Notes: generated by a model from the sequence alone, not told the origin. A stretch of DNA of 64,000 bases from Cladopsammia gracilis (GCA_022457155.1 JAJGOT010000318.1:591001-655000); one strand, 5' to 3'. Counted from the first letter of the stretch, positions 47,337 through 57,668 are shown. Translations and numbers: made by a program.

Positions 47337-50300
47337 AATCGGTGAGATCCTCGTCGGGTCGAAGCCAACTGTAGCCGTAAGGGAGAGTCTTGAACGTGAA
47401 TTCGTCACCGATGACGCGTTTGTCGTAGACCACCCCCCATCGTTTGTCCCTGCGAACGGTGGTCAATGTCTTGGTGCGCTTATCTCTCTGGATGAAATGG
47501 GGGTTGGGTACGTTGACGGTGCGCGGTTTGGGGAGAGGCGATCTTAGTTCGAGGAACAGGGTGTCTTTCATGGCTTGAAAATGAAGGTGTTGTTGCCCGC
47601 GCACGTTCAAGGTGAACCCGCGAATTTTCTCTTCCATCTTTCCAAAACGCGTCTTGTAAGCATAGTTTTTGGGGCCGCAGGATACGAATTCGACGATGAC
47701 GTCATGATTGCCTTTCCTGTCATCCAATTCGTCCGTCATCTCGCCGAGGAAATTGCCCAGGGGGATCTCGGGTTCGCCGGGTTTCCATTTGTAGACCACG
47801 GAATCCGTGTCGAAATACAGGGCATTGTCTCCCACGCGATCCAGGTGATGGTAGAGACGTAGCCGGACCCAACAGGTGGTGAATGCGGCCACGAAGACGT
47901 TGGTGGTTTGACCGCCGGGGACGTCGTCGTCGATTTTGTCGTAGGCGATCTCGAGGCACTCGTCGTTCATGATGCGGAGATCGTGGATGACGATGGTCCT
48001 ATCTTTCATGAATTCATACAGCTTGGCGAGCACGGTGATTTGCTCGATCTTCCGCTTGTTTTCCCGCTCGCCGAATTTTCCCCAGAAGGAATTGAGGGCC
48101 AGTTTGCTGGTGGCTTTCTTCCCCTTGTTGGATTTCATGTTGTCCCGATTGAGGCGGATCCTTTCCCGCCCGCAATAATCGTTCAGGAAGAACGTTTGCT
48201 GCTCGGGTGTTTTGAGACTCCCGTCGGCGTTGGGCGGCCATCCGGAGGCTTCCGTTTTTCCTTTCAGCCACACGTTGACGTAGTCCTCGAACAGCCCGGC
48301 ACGTCGCTGCGCGGGGGGAAAGTGGTACACTTCGTGAATTTGGAGAATGCGGTACCCCTTTTCCACGGCTTTGACGAGTTCGGGGGTGCACCACGTCCCT
48401 CGGATGCTGCGTTGACTCGCCGTGTGTTCGCACACCCAGGTTCGCTCGGTCATGCGTTTGGAGATCTCTTCTTCCACGCAGGCTCGACACAGGGGAAACG
48501 TGATTTTCTTTTTGCAACGGTACGACAACACGGGATGAAACAACCCCTCGGGCGGTAAGACGGTGCAGTCGGCGATGCCAAAGTAATGGGCAATGTCTTG
48601 CACCGGTTGGGTGACGATGACGGGGTGTCCGATGGGGTATTGGTCGTACTTGTTGACGGTGGGGTACAGTGACGTCACATCCACGTACCGAATTTCTTCC
48701 CCTTGCGTTTCGTCGATCTCGTCCCATAGTCGTACGGCATTGGTGCGGCCTCCGAAGAAGGCGTCGCGCGGGTCGAGCGAAGGGACGGTGAACGGGTGCG
48801 ACTCGAGAAAGGCGGTGACGTCGGGTCGTTGACGCAACTGCTCCCACTGACATTCCCAGATTACCACCATGCGGTAGCCGCCGGCTTCCAATTGCCGCTG
48901 TTTTTGCATCGTGGCTTCGTACATTTCCAGTTTGGTGCTATCGGGGTGGAGACGGGTGGGCTTGGTCATGCTCCCCTGGAAACAGACGGGACATCCGTGC
49001 CACAAACACCCGTGAAATTCGTACACGGTGCGGGTCGTCTCGTTGAACCCGTCCACTTGATACCGACGGTCACCGACTTGGAAAGTGCGTTCGTCCCCAT
49101 TGAACGGTTTGTTGGGAATTCTGCCACTCCAACCGTTGGTAGGCTTTCAGGGATTGGTGCCCCCTTTTCCCATTCCATCCGCAGGGGGTTCCAAGGCCAG
49201 GGTGCGGGGACGTAAATGTTTTTTGCGGTAATACCGCATGCAGGCCAAGGCGATGGTGACGCATTTCTCCATGGGGTTGAAATCGGCTTTGGCGGCAAAT
49301 TCCCGTTGCAAAATTTCGCAGCCGGCTTTGAGCACTTGCACATCCGATCGACAATAGGCTAGTATTTCCTCGTGCAAATTGAACTCGAGATGTTGCACGG
49401 TCGGGTACCATTTGTCAAACTCTTTTCGCACGTCCGGTTTCATGCCCTCGGGGTCGTAATAGCGCGCCTCGGGCCAAGGTCCCACGTACTCTTGATGGGC
49501 CTCGGTGTTAAAGAAATGCGGAAAGAAGCCTTTCTTGCTTTCCGTCAGATTGAACGTGGCGGCAAAGTCAGAGAGGGGATAAGGGAGGAAACACAGACTG
49601 TCCTTGAACGTCAACCGTCCGGCTCTCAGGCTCAAGATTTTGGATCCCACGCAAATTTGATCTTTGACGTCGATGCGATGGTCGTAGAGGTACTGGAGGA
49701 TGAACATTCCGTCGTAACCTTTGAAATTGTGAAAGATCACGATGACTTCCCGCGGTTCGCCCAGCACCTCCGTTTTGGTCAGCAGCCAATCGTAAAATTG
49801 CCCGGTGCAATCGCGACCGTAGAACGCCAGGGCGGGTACGGTGTCGAGGTGATCCTCCCCTTTGGCGCAGATGAGGATCGGCACGTGCAATCGGTCGTCC
49901 TGCGTACATTCGTAGTCCGCATACACGAAATAGGGCGGACATTTGGGCCGCGTCTCCTCCTCCTCATCTTCGTCTTCCCCCGACTCGGGCTCGTTGGCGG
50001 CTAAGATGCGGACGGCGTGGGCGGCGTGACGCGGGGCAGGTCTGGCACGTTTGACGGGAGGCGGTCCCGCTGCTGCTTCCTCCTGCTCCGGGTAAGGATC
50101 GTGCACCGGTTGAATGTAGCAACGATGGGTGGTGACATCCGCATAATCCTTGCAGGTCTTGCAAAAATATTCTTCGCACTTGTGGGGACGTTGACGTTTG
50201 CGTCGATTTTTCCACCAGTCGAGGTATTTGCGGCAATTCTCGCACGTTTGGAGATTGGCGCAGACGGAGTGATCCGGGGTGTCGGCCCCTTGTCCGTTGG

Positions 50301-51468
50301 GAGAAAGCACCCGGTGATTCTCGTAGCAACGGTCTCCGTAAAAACAGCGTCGACATTCGGGGCAGGGACGTTGCGTCGGTCGCGGGGGTTTGCTATCGCC
50401 CGAGAGGTGTGCCAGGTAATCGCGGCAGTCTTTTTGCTTGCAGGCCACGCAACGTCGTTTCACGCAGGGATGATGCGCAAAATCCTCAGTGTTGTACCCC
50501 TTCTCGCATAAGTGGCAATAGTAACTGCGTCCGAGAATGGCGGGGATGGATTTCAACCCGTAATAATGATCCTCGCGTTTCAAGAAAAACAGGTAACGTT
50601 GGTCGGCGCGTTTCTCGCCCTGTCCAAAGATCACTTGGTATCCCTTATCGGCGCTGAAGACTTTGATGTGATAGTCCGGCAACACGATTTGGAATTGACG
50701 GAGAGCCCCCAACCCGCAAGGCCCTTCGGGAACGCGAGCCAACGCGTGCAAGGCTTTGGCCAATCGGGTTTGACCTTTTCCTCCTCTTTTCAAATATTTG
50801 AAACTAAGCTCCGGCTTTCTTCGACGCGGGGGTTGTTCGTCGGCCCACGCTTGCATGGTGACGAGAGCCCTAGCGCAGCACAACTCGTCCCGATTGTGGA
50901 TTTTGACGACAGACTGTTTCTTTTGGAGGAAGGTCAGGATGGGTACCTTGCCCGGGGCGGCTTCCTTTCGACGTCCGCTGCCCCTTCCGGGATCTTTCAA
51001 GGTGGTGATTTGCACTTTCAAGCGATCGTCCGCTTTGAATTGTTCGTTGGAGTTTAATTTCTCCGCCATTTTTTGCAAGAGGAGGGTGACCCGCGGACTC
51101 TGTTCGCGCCTTTCCCGCACCGGTACGTGAAACGATTGAAAAGCTTGCAGAAGGCAGGGATGTTGCATGGTAAACAACACGTGATCGTCGTCGTTTAATC
51201 GTTCCTCCTCCAATTCGCGATCGATGGCCCGACGCAACGCCTGTTCGAGTTCGTAGCCCACATCGTATTGTGGGGGTTGTAAGAGTTCCGTGCGAGCGTG
51301 GAGGGTGGCATCGAACACGCGACGTCGTACTCCAACCGTTTTTACACGTCGATCCGTGCCCGGGGTGAGTCGAAACTCGAAGAGGTGGCCCCGGTTGGTC
51401 TCTTCCGCATCTTCCATGGCCTCCAACAAGACGTCGTCGTTCAATTCTTCCTCCTCGCGGTCGGCCAT
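47251..51468 (-). pseudogene. polB: Type-B (protein-primed) DNA polymerase, disrupted
   Basis: Replicates the element. The N-terminal frame (51468-49147, 773 codons) has a Cys-rich zinc region at about residues 314-465. The exonuclease motifs follow: D518/E520 in YADYEC, HNFKGYD at 580-586 and YCRSD at 705-709. The C-terminal frame (from GTG 49056 to 47251, 601 codons) has motif A DVTSLYP at 126-132, motif B KLALNSFWG around 318-326 and motif C YFDTDS at 414-419. All catalytic aspartates are present. The N-terminal frame closes at TGA 49147-49149. The C-terminal frame is in the same register, but the short stretch between fits the family better in another register. That suggests two small compensating indels, near the C run at 49160-49164 and near 49100. 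Confidence 0.85.
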
Positions 51469-51478
51469 TTTGAAGGGT

Positions 51479-51826
51479 TTAACACTCGACGAAGAGGACT
51501 AGGAAAAACAACTTGTCCCGATCGGCGAGGTTGAACAGCGTTTTACAGCAACGACACAAATGGAGTTGCCGCGAGTTAAACCGTCGGCGTTTGGCTTCCT
51601 GGAGGTCACGCACGAATAGGGTGATGGTTTCCCCTCGATAGGTCTGCAATAGGGTCAATGGATCTCTTCCCCTGATGCGAGAGACGCGACAGTGAAAGCA
51701 CTCCATGCGTAAAAGGTCGTCGTCGGGCGGTTCCCGCACTCTTATTATACTCTCGAGGAAAAGGACAATGCATGCTGGGGAAGGAACGGGGTACCCATGG
51801 GGGTGTATGGGTCTTGATTTTTTCAC
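51479..51826 (-). CDS. Small CxxC zinc-binding protein
   Basis: A frame of up to 115 codons lies directly upstream of the polymerase on the same strand, with a 10-base gap. Two cysteine pairs, MECFHC and HLCRCC, suggest one zinc site. The methionine at codon 41 (51706) is the more likely start, because a TATA-like TATAATAAG lies on the minus strand at 51749-51741; this gives about 75 residues. The middle is basic (KRRRFNSRQ). I do not recognise the family. The position suggests co-expression with the polymerase as an early gene. Confidence 0.5.
   Translation of the reverse strand: MKKSRPIHPHGYPVPSPACIVLFLESIIRVREPPDDDLLRMECFHCRVSRIRGRDPLTLLQTYRGETITLFVRDLQEAKRRRFNSRQLHLCRCCKTLFNLADRDKLFFLVLFVEC
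51741..51749 (-). promoter_or_regulatory. TATA-like box, leftward early promoter
   Basis: TATAATAAG on the minus strand stands 35 bases before the ATG at 51706 of the CxxC gene and upstream of the polymerase. It lies back to back with the rightward TATA box at 51863. Confidence 0.45.
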
Positions 51827-51862
51827 TCGCCCCAGACCCCGACCGGGAGGTGCAAGGGGATC

Positions 51863-51870
51863 TATATAAA
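51863..51870 (+). promoter_or_regulatory. TATA box of the RING-like gene
   Basis: TATATAAA followed by GGCCGAGGG stands 48 bases before the ATG at 51918, an ideal spacing for a short leader. Confidence 0.6.
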
Positions 51871-51917
51871 GGCCGAGGGTATGGCTTCAAACTCACACCA
51901 AAAATCCAAACGTTAAG

Positions 51918-52274
51918 ATGAATGCTGTGGACGGTCACGTGACTATTTTTTCGATCGAGATGGAAGAGGAGAAAAGAACAAATGAAGGGGAGAAGAAGAA
52001 GGAAGAGAAGGAGGACCGCAAGTGCACCATATGCCTGGAGGAGAAGAAACTAACCCTGAGAGAGTTTACGAAGCGGGATGGCACACTGGCCAGACAGTTT
52101 TACCGCGCGCGGACAAACAAATTGTTCTGCTGCAGTGGCTGGTGCCACAACGCGTGTCTGTTGAAGTGGGTGGAGGAGAACGGGAGGCTGATGCTATTTT
52201 TCAAGTGCCCCCACTGCAGATCACTGGGGTGTGATTACGAGGAAATGGAAGCTTTTCGGGAAGGAGAACTGTGA
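51918..52274 (+). CDS. RING-like zinc-finger protein, possible ubiquitin ligase
   Basis: 118 residues. After an acidic, Lys/Glu-rich head comes C36-x2-C39, then C72, C76-H77, C80 and C97-x2-C100, with WV two positions after KW in LLKWVEENG. The order C-C-C-C-H-C-C-C resembles the C4HC3 arrangement of RING-variant proteins, although the C76-H77 spacing is unusual. RING proteins of large DNA viruses act as E3 ligases against host factors; that role here is inference. It has its own TATA box and stands alone between leftward genes. ORF and start are clear; the biochemical role is not. Confidence 0.6.
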   Translation: MNAVDGHVTIFSIEMEEEKRTNEGEKKKEEKEDRKCTICLEEKKLTLREFTKRDGTLARQFYRARTNKLFCCSGWCHNACLLKWVEENGRLMLFFKCPHCRSLGCDYEEMEAFREGEL

Positions 52275-52510
52275 CATAAAGAAAGACACTGAACGAGATT
52301 TTATTTTCAAGAAAAAAACATTTATTTCATTTCAAGGAACATTTTAATTTTATTTTACAGGAAACAATTTTAAAACGTGTATTTTTCTGTGGCAATTGAA
52401 AATAAACAAAGTTCTGGTTCAAACTGCCATTTGCAGTGTTCTCATTGTCTCATGGGGTGGGCGTCCAAAAAAAAATAATCAAATAATAATCAAAGTTCCG
52501 GTTCAAAGTG
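52275..52510. other. Convergent gene ends with poly(A)-type signals
   Basis: An AT-rich spacer between the RING-like gene (+) and the SLOG-like gene (-). AATAAA occurs on the plus strand at about 52400 and TTTATT (AATAAA on minus) at about 52320, so both transcripts probably end here. Confidence 0.45.
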
Positions 52511-53110
52511 TCAATGCAGTGATTGTAGACAGCCCACGGTGCGCTCGAATAATCCGGCGAGGGCCTCTTTCCATCGGGGATAATTGTCCACATAGCGGGC
52601 ACCCACAATGGCACTCTGGGTGTGTAAGAGGGGGAAATTGCCGTTCCCCATCGCGTGAAACGTGGCGGTGCCATAGTTGTACTTGTACCATCGCGTCGTC
52701 TCGAGGTCGTAGGCAAAGATCTGCCGATGCAATTGTTTGGCATATTCCACGGTCCACCCCGTCCCTCCTTTCAGCTGTTTATGGTAGTAGGTAAAGAAGC
52801 CAAACGCGTAGACGGTGCCGGCCCGTGCAGCAATGTGAAAGTTGCGTTTCAAGTATTCGGCCGTGATGGCGTTGGAAATCCCTTTTCCCAATTGATTCTG
52901 GGCCGTGATAAAGTAACTGTTGGCTCGGTTCAATTCTTCTTCCGTCAAGGGCGTGATGGTTTGACGGCGAGGGTGATGGGGACCAATCACCACGTCCAAT
53001 TGAATCCCGAAATTGAGGGCTTGACGTTCCGCCCCGGCGTCCACGACTGGCGCTCCACCCGTGATGATGGTGTAATCGTTCTAAACGGAAATGTCCATGG
53101 CCATCGACAT
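52511..53110 (-). pseudogene. SLOG/Rossmann-like protein, in-frame stop near start
   Basis: The long frame runs from behind a TAG (53083-53081) to 52511, about 190 codons. In the same register three ATGs precede the TAG (53110, 53104, 53098), so the gene probably started there and is cut after about nine codons. Early in the protein is YTIITGGAPVVDAGAERQAL, a glycine-rich GG..x.D turn as in DprA/LOG/YspA-type proteins. Later comes KGGTGWTVEYAKQLHRQIFA, which matches the second ligand-binding GGT.W motif of the SLOG superfamily. SLOG proteins bind nucleotide-derived ligands and in bacteria often act as sensors in conflict systems. Membership is judged by motif pattern alone; the function in this element is unknown. 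Confidence 0.5.
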
Positions 53111-53175
53111 GAGGAGCGCTCGTGAAAGAAATCAACACAAAATGAGACCGAGTCGGGGTAAGCGGGTTATTTTTA

Positions 53176-53763
53176 TTAGACCGTCGTCGACTGTGTCCAC
53201 ACGGGACGGTTGGTGGACCAATGGTATCTGTACGTGGACTGATACGTCATCCCGCATTGTTGTCGCATCCAATCCACGAAATGATGGCATTCGACTTGCG
53301 GGCAATGATGACGTATGGGGTCGGCGTGAAAACCGCAACCTTCCACGCGATCCAAGCGTTTCATTTTACGCAACGGGGGACACCCTTAAGTTTCAAGATC
53401 GAGGTGGGGAATGCCGAGTCGATCCAAGAGATCTTGTTCCACGTGCCCCCCTTTGAAGGCCACCGTATCTCGCTCGTCGGTGCGGAATCGTTCGTACAGA
53501 GCTCGGATTTGCACGTCCAAGAGCCGGTGGGGGTAGGCCGCGGCGGCGAGGGGTGGTTGAAAGTGGAGTCCGTGAATGTTGCGCATCACCCAACGGGCGG
53601 TGATCTTTTCCTTGTCCGATAACTGACCGTACTCGATGGGGAGATGGTAATGGACGACACCCGAATTTTGTCGCGTCCAATCGCAGTACCCCATTTCGCT
53701 GCACAAAAAACGTCCCTGGATTTGGAACCCTTCCAGGTCGATGCAAACGCATACCTTCTCCAT
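53176..53763 (-). pseudogene. DnaQ/Maelstrom-like exonuclease-fold protein, one in-frame stop
   Basis: The frame from ATG 53763 runs 125 codons to TAA 53388-53386 and then continues in the same register to 53176. The start, VCVCIDLEGFQIQGRFLC, has the D-x-E of exonuclease motif I (D9, E11). Further on is DTVAFKGGHVEQDLLDRLG. After the stop comes GCGFHADPIRHHCPQVECHH followed by FVDWM, a Cys/His set like the zinc-binding E-C-H-C signature of Maelstrom domains. Having both acidic residues and the Cys/His set recalls the protist Maelstrom-type DnaQ proteins. I remember related uncharacterised proteins in other animal genomes. Acting on nucleic acid is likely; the exact role is unknown. Confidence 0.5.
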
Positions 53764-54022
53764 GTTGTTTGTTTTGTTTGTTTGAATACGTGCGAGGGTC
53801 GGGGTGTGTGGTTTTTAAAGAGACTGGCAGGTGGGGTGGTGGTGGTTTTATTTTAGCCAATCGAAGGAGGCCACGTCACGAGGACGCCGACCAATCGGAT
53901 ACAACCACATCACGCTGCAGGGGGTCGTGGACTTGGCATTTAAGGCGTGACGCATTCTCACTCGTCCTCTTTCTTCTTCGTTCCGGTGGCAGTGGTCCAA
54001 AGAAAAGAAAAAGACAAAAAAG
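53764..54022. promoter_or_regulatory. Divergent promoter region
   Basis: Separates the leftward exonuclease-like gene from the rightward GRF gene. A minus-strand TTTAAAAA (53811-53818) and a plus-strand CATTTAAGG (53938-53946) stand at plausible distances from the two starts. Confidence 0.4.
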
Positions 54023-55039
54023 ATGAGTATGAGATGAGTACCCACTCAACCGACTCCTGTCGCTGCGCCTAAAAAACGCAAAAACCTCACCGACTCCAAC
54101 GCCAACCCAAAGAGGAAGAAAGTTAACAAGGAGAAACGTTTGAGCAAGAAAGAAATGGCGGCCTTGAATCTTCCCGTGGAGGTCTTACCACCACCGTTTC
54201 CCTCTGAAGAACAAGAAGACGATACTGTCACCATAACGGTACCACAATCCAAAGAGCTCGAGTCAGCCATGGAAGCCATCTTTGGGATTCAACCTACGAA
54301 TGGTGACACTTCCACCGGTGAAATGGTCCTCAAGAGTATAGCCAAAATAAAGGCACTGGAGGATAGACTGAATGGGGCCCCCGAAAAGCAACCTCTCCAA
54401 GGCCTCCCTGTTCCCGATTCGCCTCCCTTGTTGACCGAGGAAGAAGAGAACGAAGCGGATGCGTTTCTGGCGAGCCTTTGCAAAGACCCTACCAACCCGG
54501 TTCTTTCCACCCGGGTGGACGCGGCCATGCAGACGGACCCTCCACCTCAGTCCCCCGTCGTCGTCACCGACTTGTCGTGCCCCATTCACGAGTGGGAACC
54601 CTTGTGCCCGGGCAGTTGCGGGGAGTTTTCTTACGAACGTTGCGGTCACGAGGGATGTCTGGTGTTCATTCCCACCCGGCACTTGGACACGATGTTGAAA
54701 GAATTGAAAGACCATCTTCACCCCGCCCTGAAAGCCCAGTGGTCTTCCTTGCGTTGCGACTGCGGGTTGAGACCGAGGATGAAACTGAGTTTGTCCCCCA
54801 ACGATTACCAAAAGGTGTTTCTGACCTGCGGTGTCAACCAGAAAGGCGTGGAACAGTTTGGCAAAGAACGCTGTGGGTATTTCCAGTGGATCCATTGGAA
54901 ACCCCGCGTCAGGAAAGAGGAGTACGACCCCGTGCAGTGGACCCCTTGGGAGCCGCCCCTGGTCGACAAAGAAAGAGAAAGAGAGCCAGAAAGAGAGCCA
55001 GAGACCCCCGGGTGGAACAGAGGGTTCGTGGTGGGATGA
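54023..55039 (+). pseudogene. GRF zinc-finger protein, disrupted
   Basis: The open frame is continuous from 54038 to TGA 55037-55039. In the same register an ATG at 54023 is followed by TGA at 54035-54037, so the start is damaged. The first in-frame ATG behind it is 54155. The head is very basic (APKKRKN, PKRKKVNKEKR), a likely bipartite nuclear signal. The middle is acidic and Pro-rich. The C-terminal part has CDCG...FLTCG...RCGYFQWIHW (C206, C208, C230 and C245 counted from 54140), a GRF zinc finger that binds single-stranded DNA in TOP3A, APE2 and NEIL3. A role in replication or processing of ssDNA intermediates is plausible. Behind 55039 the frame has another stop (55043) before coding sense resumes. 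Confidence 0.6.
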
Positions 55040-55380
55040 ACGTAGAACACCATCCTGTTCTCCGAAGAATTCAGAAACTTGAGTTCTCGCCCTTACTTGG
55101 AGACCGCGAACGAGATGATGAAACAGTTCCCCCCCCCAAAATGAAAAAGATCCTTCATGTGCAGGCCTTGTGGCGGTACCTGAAAGAGGAAGACCCTTCG
55201 TTGGAGATGTTGAAGGATGTGCAGTGGTTAAAAGACAAGTACGTGCCCGACGAGCCGACCCCCACCTTTGACTATTGGATGGGTCGAGCTGCCGAGAACT
55301 TGGCCAGAGCCGCGGAAGTCACCCCGTGGCAAGCACAAATGCGTATCAGTCCTTTTTTGAACATTGTTTTTCTTATGTAA
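55036..55380 (+). CDS. ORF overlapping the GRF gene end (ATGA)
   Basis: ATG 55036 overlaps the TGA of the frame in front as ATGA and opens 114 codons ending MRISPFLNIVFLM. The latter half (KKILHVQALWRYLKEEDPSL, PTFDYWMGRAAENLARAAEV) looks like genuine protein. For 55058-55137, however, the register of the GRF gene (FSEEFRNLSSRPYLETANEM) looks more protein-like. The two meet at a run of nine C (55129-55137). Either this is a separate downstream ORF, or it is the C-terminal part of the GRF gene shifted at the homopolymer. Confidence 0.4.
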   Translation: MNVEHHPVLRRIQKLEFSPLLGDRERDDETVPPPKMKKILHVQALWRYLKEEDPSLEMLKDVQWLKDKYVPDEPTPTFDYWMGRAAENLARAAEVTPWQAQMRISPFLNIVFLM

Positions 55381-55464
55381 AAAAATTATCTTGTTTGGTT
55401 GATTAAAAAAAAAAATTGTTGTCACGAACACTCACGGTGTGTGGTTGTTGATGTTGTTTGTTAG

Positions 55465-55472
55465 CGATAAAA
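55465..55472 (+). promoter_or_regulatory. TATA-like box before the integrase
   Basis: GATAAAAG stands 58 bases before the ATG at 55530. Confidence 0.35.
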
Positions 55473-55529
55473 GTCCCCTCCCCTCTCCTTTTTTTACGAG
55501 TGCCTTGGAGCCCCTTACCGGTGAACGAC

Positions 55530-56534
55530 ATGGCCCCGCGTGCCAAATCGCAAAAAAACGAGCCTCGGTCAGTTGGGGAGAGGTTTACGAATCCCCCGAC
55601 AAAAAAAGGCAGTTTGGGGGGCGTGCGACGATTTGCCCAGCGACGGGGTTGCCTCTGGCGCGGGCCAAACGCGTCTCAGAGGGGCTCTTGAGTTATACCC
55701 TGCACAAACCGCGTCGGAAACGGTTTCCCACCACCCCCGTGATCGTGTTTTCCCGCAACGAACAATGGGTGGCCGATTTGGTGGACGTGTCGGCCTTGAA
55801 GAAATGGAATAAGGGGTACCGCTTCATTTTGACCGTCATCGACGTCTTGTCCAAGTACGCGTGGGCGGTACCTTTGAAGAACAAGACGGGCAAAGCCGTG
55901 ACGGAAGCCTTTGCCTCGATTCTGCGAGGCAGCAAAGGACGACAACCCTTGCGGTTGCAAACGGACGACGGGACAGAATTTTACAACCGGACCTTCCAAG
56001 CGTTTCTGAAAGAGCGAGGGATTGCGCTGTTTTCCACGCGCGGGGATAGCAAAGCCGCCGTGGTGGAACGATGGAATCGCACGTTGAAGGAACGCATGTA
56101 CCGCATGTTCACCGCCCTGAATACGCTCCGTTACGAGGATCGGTTGCCGCTGTTGGTCCGAGGTCCGAAGTTTTGGCCTGCCCCCGAACCAAGTGACCCG
56201 CGCCAACGAACGCACCGTGTGGGATCGCTTGTACGAGAAACGGCTTCGACAGCGGAAACGTCCGACATTGAAGGTGGGGGATCGCGTCCGTCTCAACAAG
56301 AAACATCGACCTTTTCAAAAGGGGTATTTGCCCGGATGGACGGAAGAAGTATTCATCGTGCAACGCGCCCGAGGAGGCCCCGTACCCACCTACAAGATCC
56401 AAGAGCGGGACGGGACGCCCATGGAAGGGACCTTTTACAAAGAAGACGTGCAAAAAGTCGAGGTGCCGGACTATGCCGTGTTTCGGGTGGAAAAAGTGCT
56501 TCGACGACGAGGACGGAACGTCTTGGTGCGTTAG
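55530..56534 (+). pseudogene. int: rve-family integrase, two frame changes
   Basis: Inserts the element into host DNA. The ATG 55530 register gives a plausible N-terminal part (FTNPPTKKGSLGGVRRFAQ). From about 55660 the next register carries SYTLHKPRRKRFPTTP and the catalytic core: WVADLVDVS with the first D, LQTDDGTEFYN with the second, and KAAVVERWNRTLKERM with the E, spaced as in retroviral-type DDE enzymes. Near 56150-56185 the frame changes again. The last piece (NQVTRANERTVWDRL, LKVGDRVRLNKKHRPFQKGY) is the SH3-like C-terminal domain usual in Polinton integrases. The core is complete, but the gene is broken at both flanks. Confidence 0.8.
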
Positions 56535-56589
56535 AAGGGGTGGCCCAGCAAATACGATAGTTGGATCCCCAAACGCCATATGACCTCGC

Positions 56590-56596
56590 TATAAAG
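56590..56596 (+). promoter_or_regulatory. TATA box of the penton-like gene
   Basis: TATAAAG followed by AGG, 47 bases before the ATG at 56643. Confidence 0.6.
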
Positions 56597-56642
56597 AGGA
56601 GAATCGCACACCCAGACTGGCCACGAATTCGTCGTCGACGTC

Positions 56643-57605
56643 ATGAATCGCGTGGTGCTTCTGAGCGATGTCTCCCCTGAATTTCCCAACAACACCCCGG
56701 ATGCGTTCAAGGTACGATTGGCGGAACCGCTGGCGTTGGATTGGGATTGGGAAGTGGGGTTGCTGTCCCTCTCCATACCCGATAGCGGACGGGCGTTGAC
56801 GCACGTCGCTGGGCTCGAGAGGGATGTCATGTTTGTGCTGGCTTACACCCTGGTGGATACCCTCGATCAACCGACCCTTCACAGTTACATGATCAACGGC
56901 GATCGATTGCAAGACGAACAATTTATCAAAAATGGGGTGGACATGATGGCCTCCATGATTCGACTCTTCGAGCGGGAAGCCTTTGCACAAACGCAAGCGC
57001 TGGGACGTCGTTTGGAGAAGGCCCGTCGACCCACCTTTCGTTGGGAAGGCCCGTCCTTGGTCGTGGAACACAAACTGTTGGAGAACATCAAACCCGTTCC
57101 CACCAACCCCGTACCCGGCATTCGATTGATGGTGAATAAAAAGTTGGCGGTGGGCATGGGGTGGTTGAACGCCGAGGGGACGGCACTGGGGGAAAATCTC
57201 CACTATTCCCTCCCGTTCGAAGAGGCCAAGCAGTCCTTTTATTTTATCAAGGACACGGAACTGGGCACGGCAAAGATAGACGAGAAAACGGAAACGCCAA
57301 TCCTCTGGCACGCGAACCGAGGGTACCTGTGTCTCTCGCTGACCGTGAATTGGCACTTTGCGAATCTCAACGACGCCTTTGCCGAGTACGTGGGGAGTAC
57401 GGGACGACGCTTCTTCGTGTACACGGATCTGGTGGAAAGCAATCGGATGGGCGGTCAACTCCACCCCTTGATTCGAGAAGCGCATTTTCCAAAAAGCGGA
57501 GACGGGGTGCAATTTTTTGAACAGTTGCACATCCAGTGGATGCCTCTACGACGCCCCTGGATCGATATCGTCGAAGTGCAACTGGCCGACCCGAGCAGGA
57601 CCTAG
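56643..57605 (+). CDS. Penton-like minor capsid protein
   Basis: 320 residues, uninterrupted. It starts MNRVVLLSDVSPEFPNNTPD, and the segment ALDWDWEVGLLSLSIPDS matches the LEGDWEVGL.EI.YP block that opens Polinton and adintovirus minor capsid (penton) proteins. The end (LRRPWIDIVEVQLADPS) matches the closing strand of the same family. The protein would form the vertex capsomer, a single jelly roll. No signal peptide or membrane segment is visible. It has its own TATA box and heads the late block, followed by small basic proteins and the capsid gene. Confidence 0.7.
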   Translation: MNRVVLLSDVSPEFPNNTPDAFKVRLAEPLALDWDWEVGLLSLSIPDSGRALTHVAGLERDVMFVLAYTLVDTLDQPTLHSYMINGDRLQDEQFIKNGVDMMASMIRLFEREAFAQTQALGRRLEKARRPTFRWEGPSLVVEHKLLENIKPVPTNPVPGIRLMVNKKLAVGMGWLNAEGTALGENLHYSLPFEEAKQSFYFIKDTELGTAKIDEKTETPILWHANRGYLCLSLTVNWHFANLNDAFAEYVGSTGRRFFVYTDLVESNRMGGQLHPLIREAHFPKSGDGVQFFEQLHIQWMPLRRPWIDIVEVQLADPSRT

Positions 57606-57660
57606 GCAAAAATGAAAAAAGGCCAAACGGTCGCCACCTTCTCGTTCCGCAAGGTGACGG

Positions 57661-57668
57661 TATAAAAA
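57661..57668 (+). promoter_or_regulatory. TATA box of the first small basic gene
   Basis: TATAAAAA followed by GC, 50 bases before the ATG at 57711. Confidence 0.6.

Noticed and set aside
47908..48558. Plus-strand ORF of 216 codons opposite the polymerase
   Set aside because: Lies entirely antisense to conserved PolB motifs; a shadow of the GC-rich codon pattern.
54263..54895. Minus-strand ORF of 210 codons opposite the GRF gene
   Set aside because: Antisense to the GRF finger; no recognisable motif and no promoter.
56589..57530. Minus-strand ORF of 313 codons opposite the penton-like gene
   Set aside because: Long only because the penton frame lacks certain codons; the sense strand has family motifs and a TATA box.
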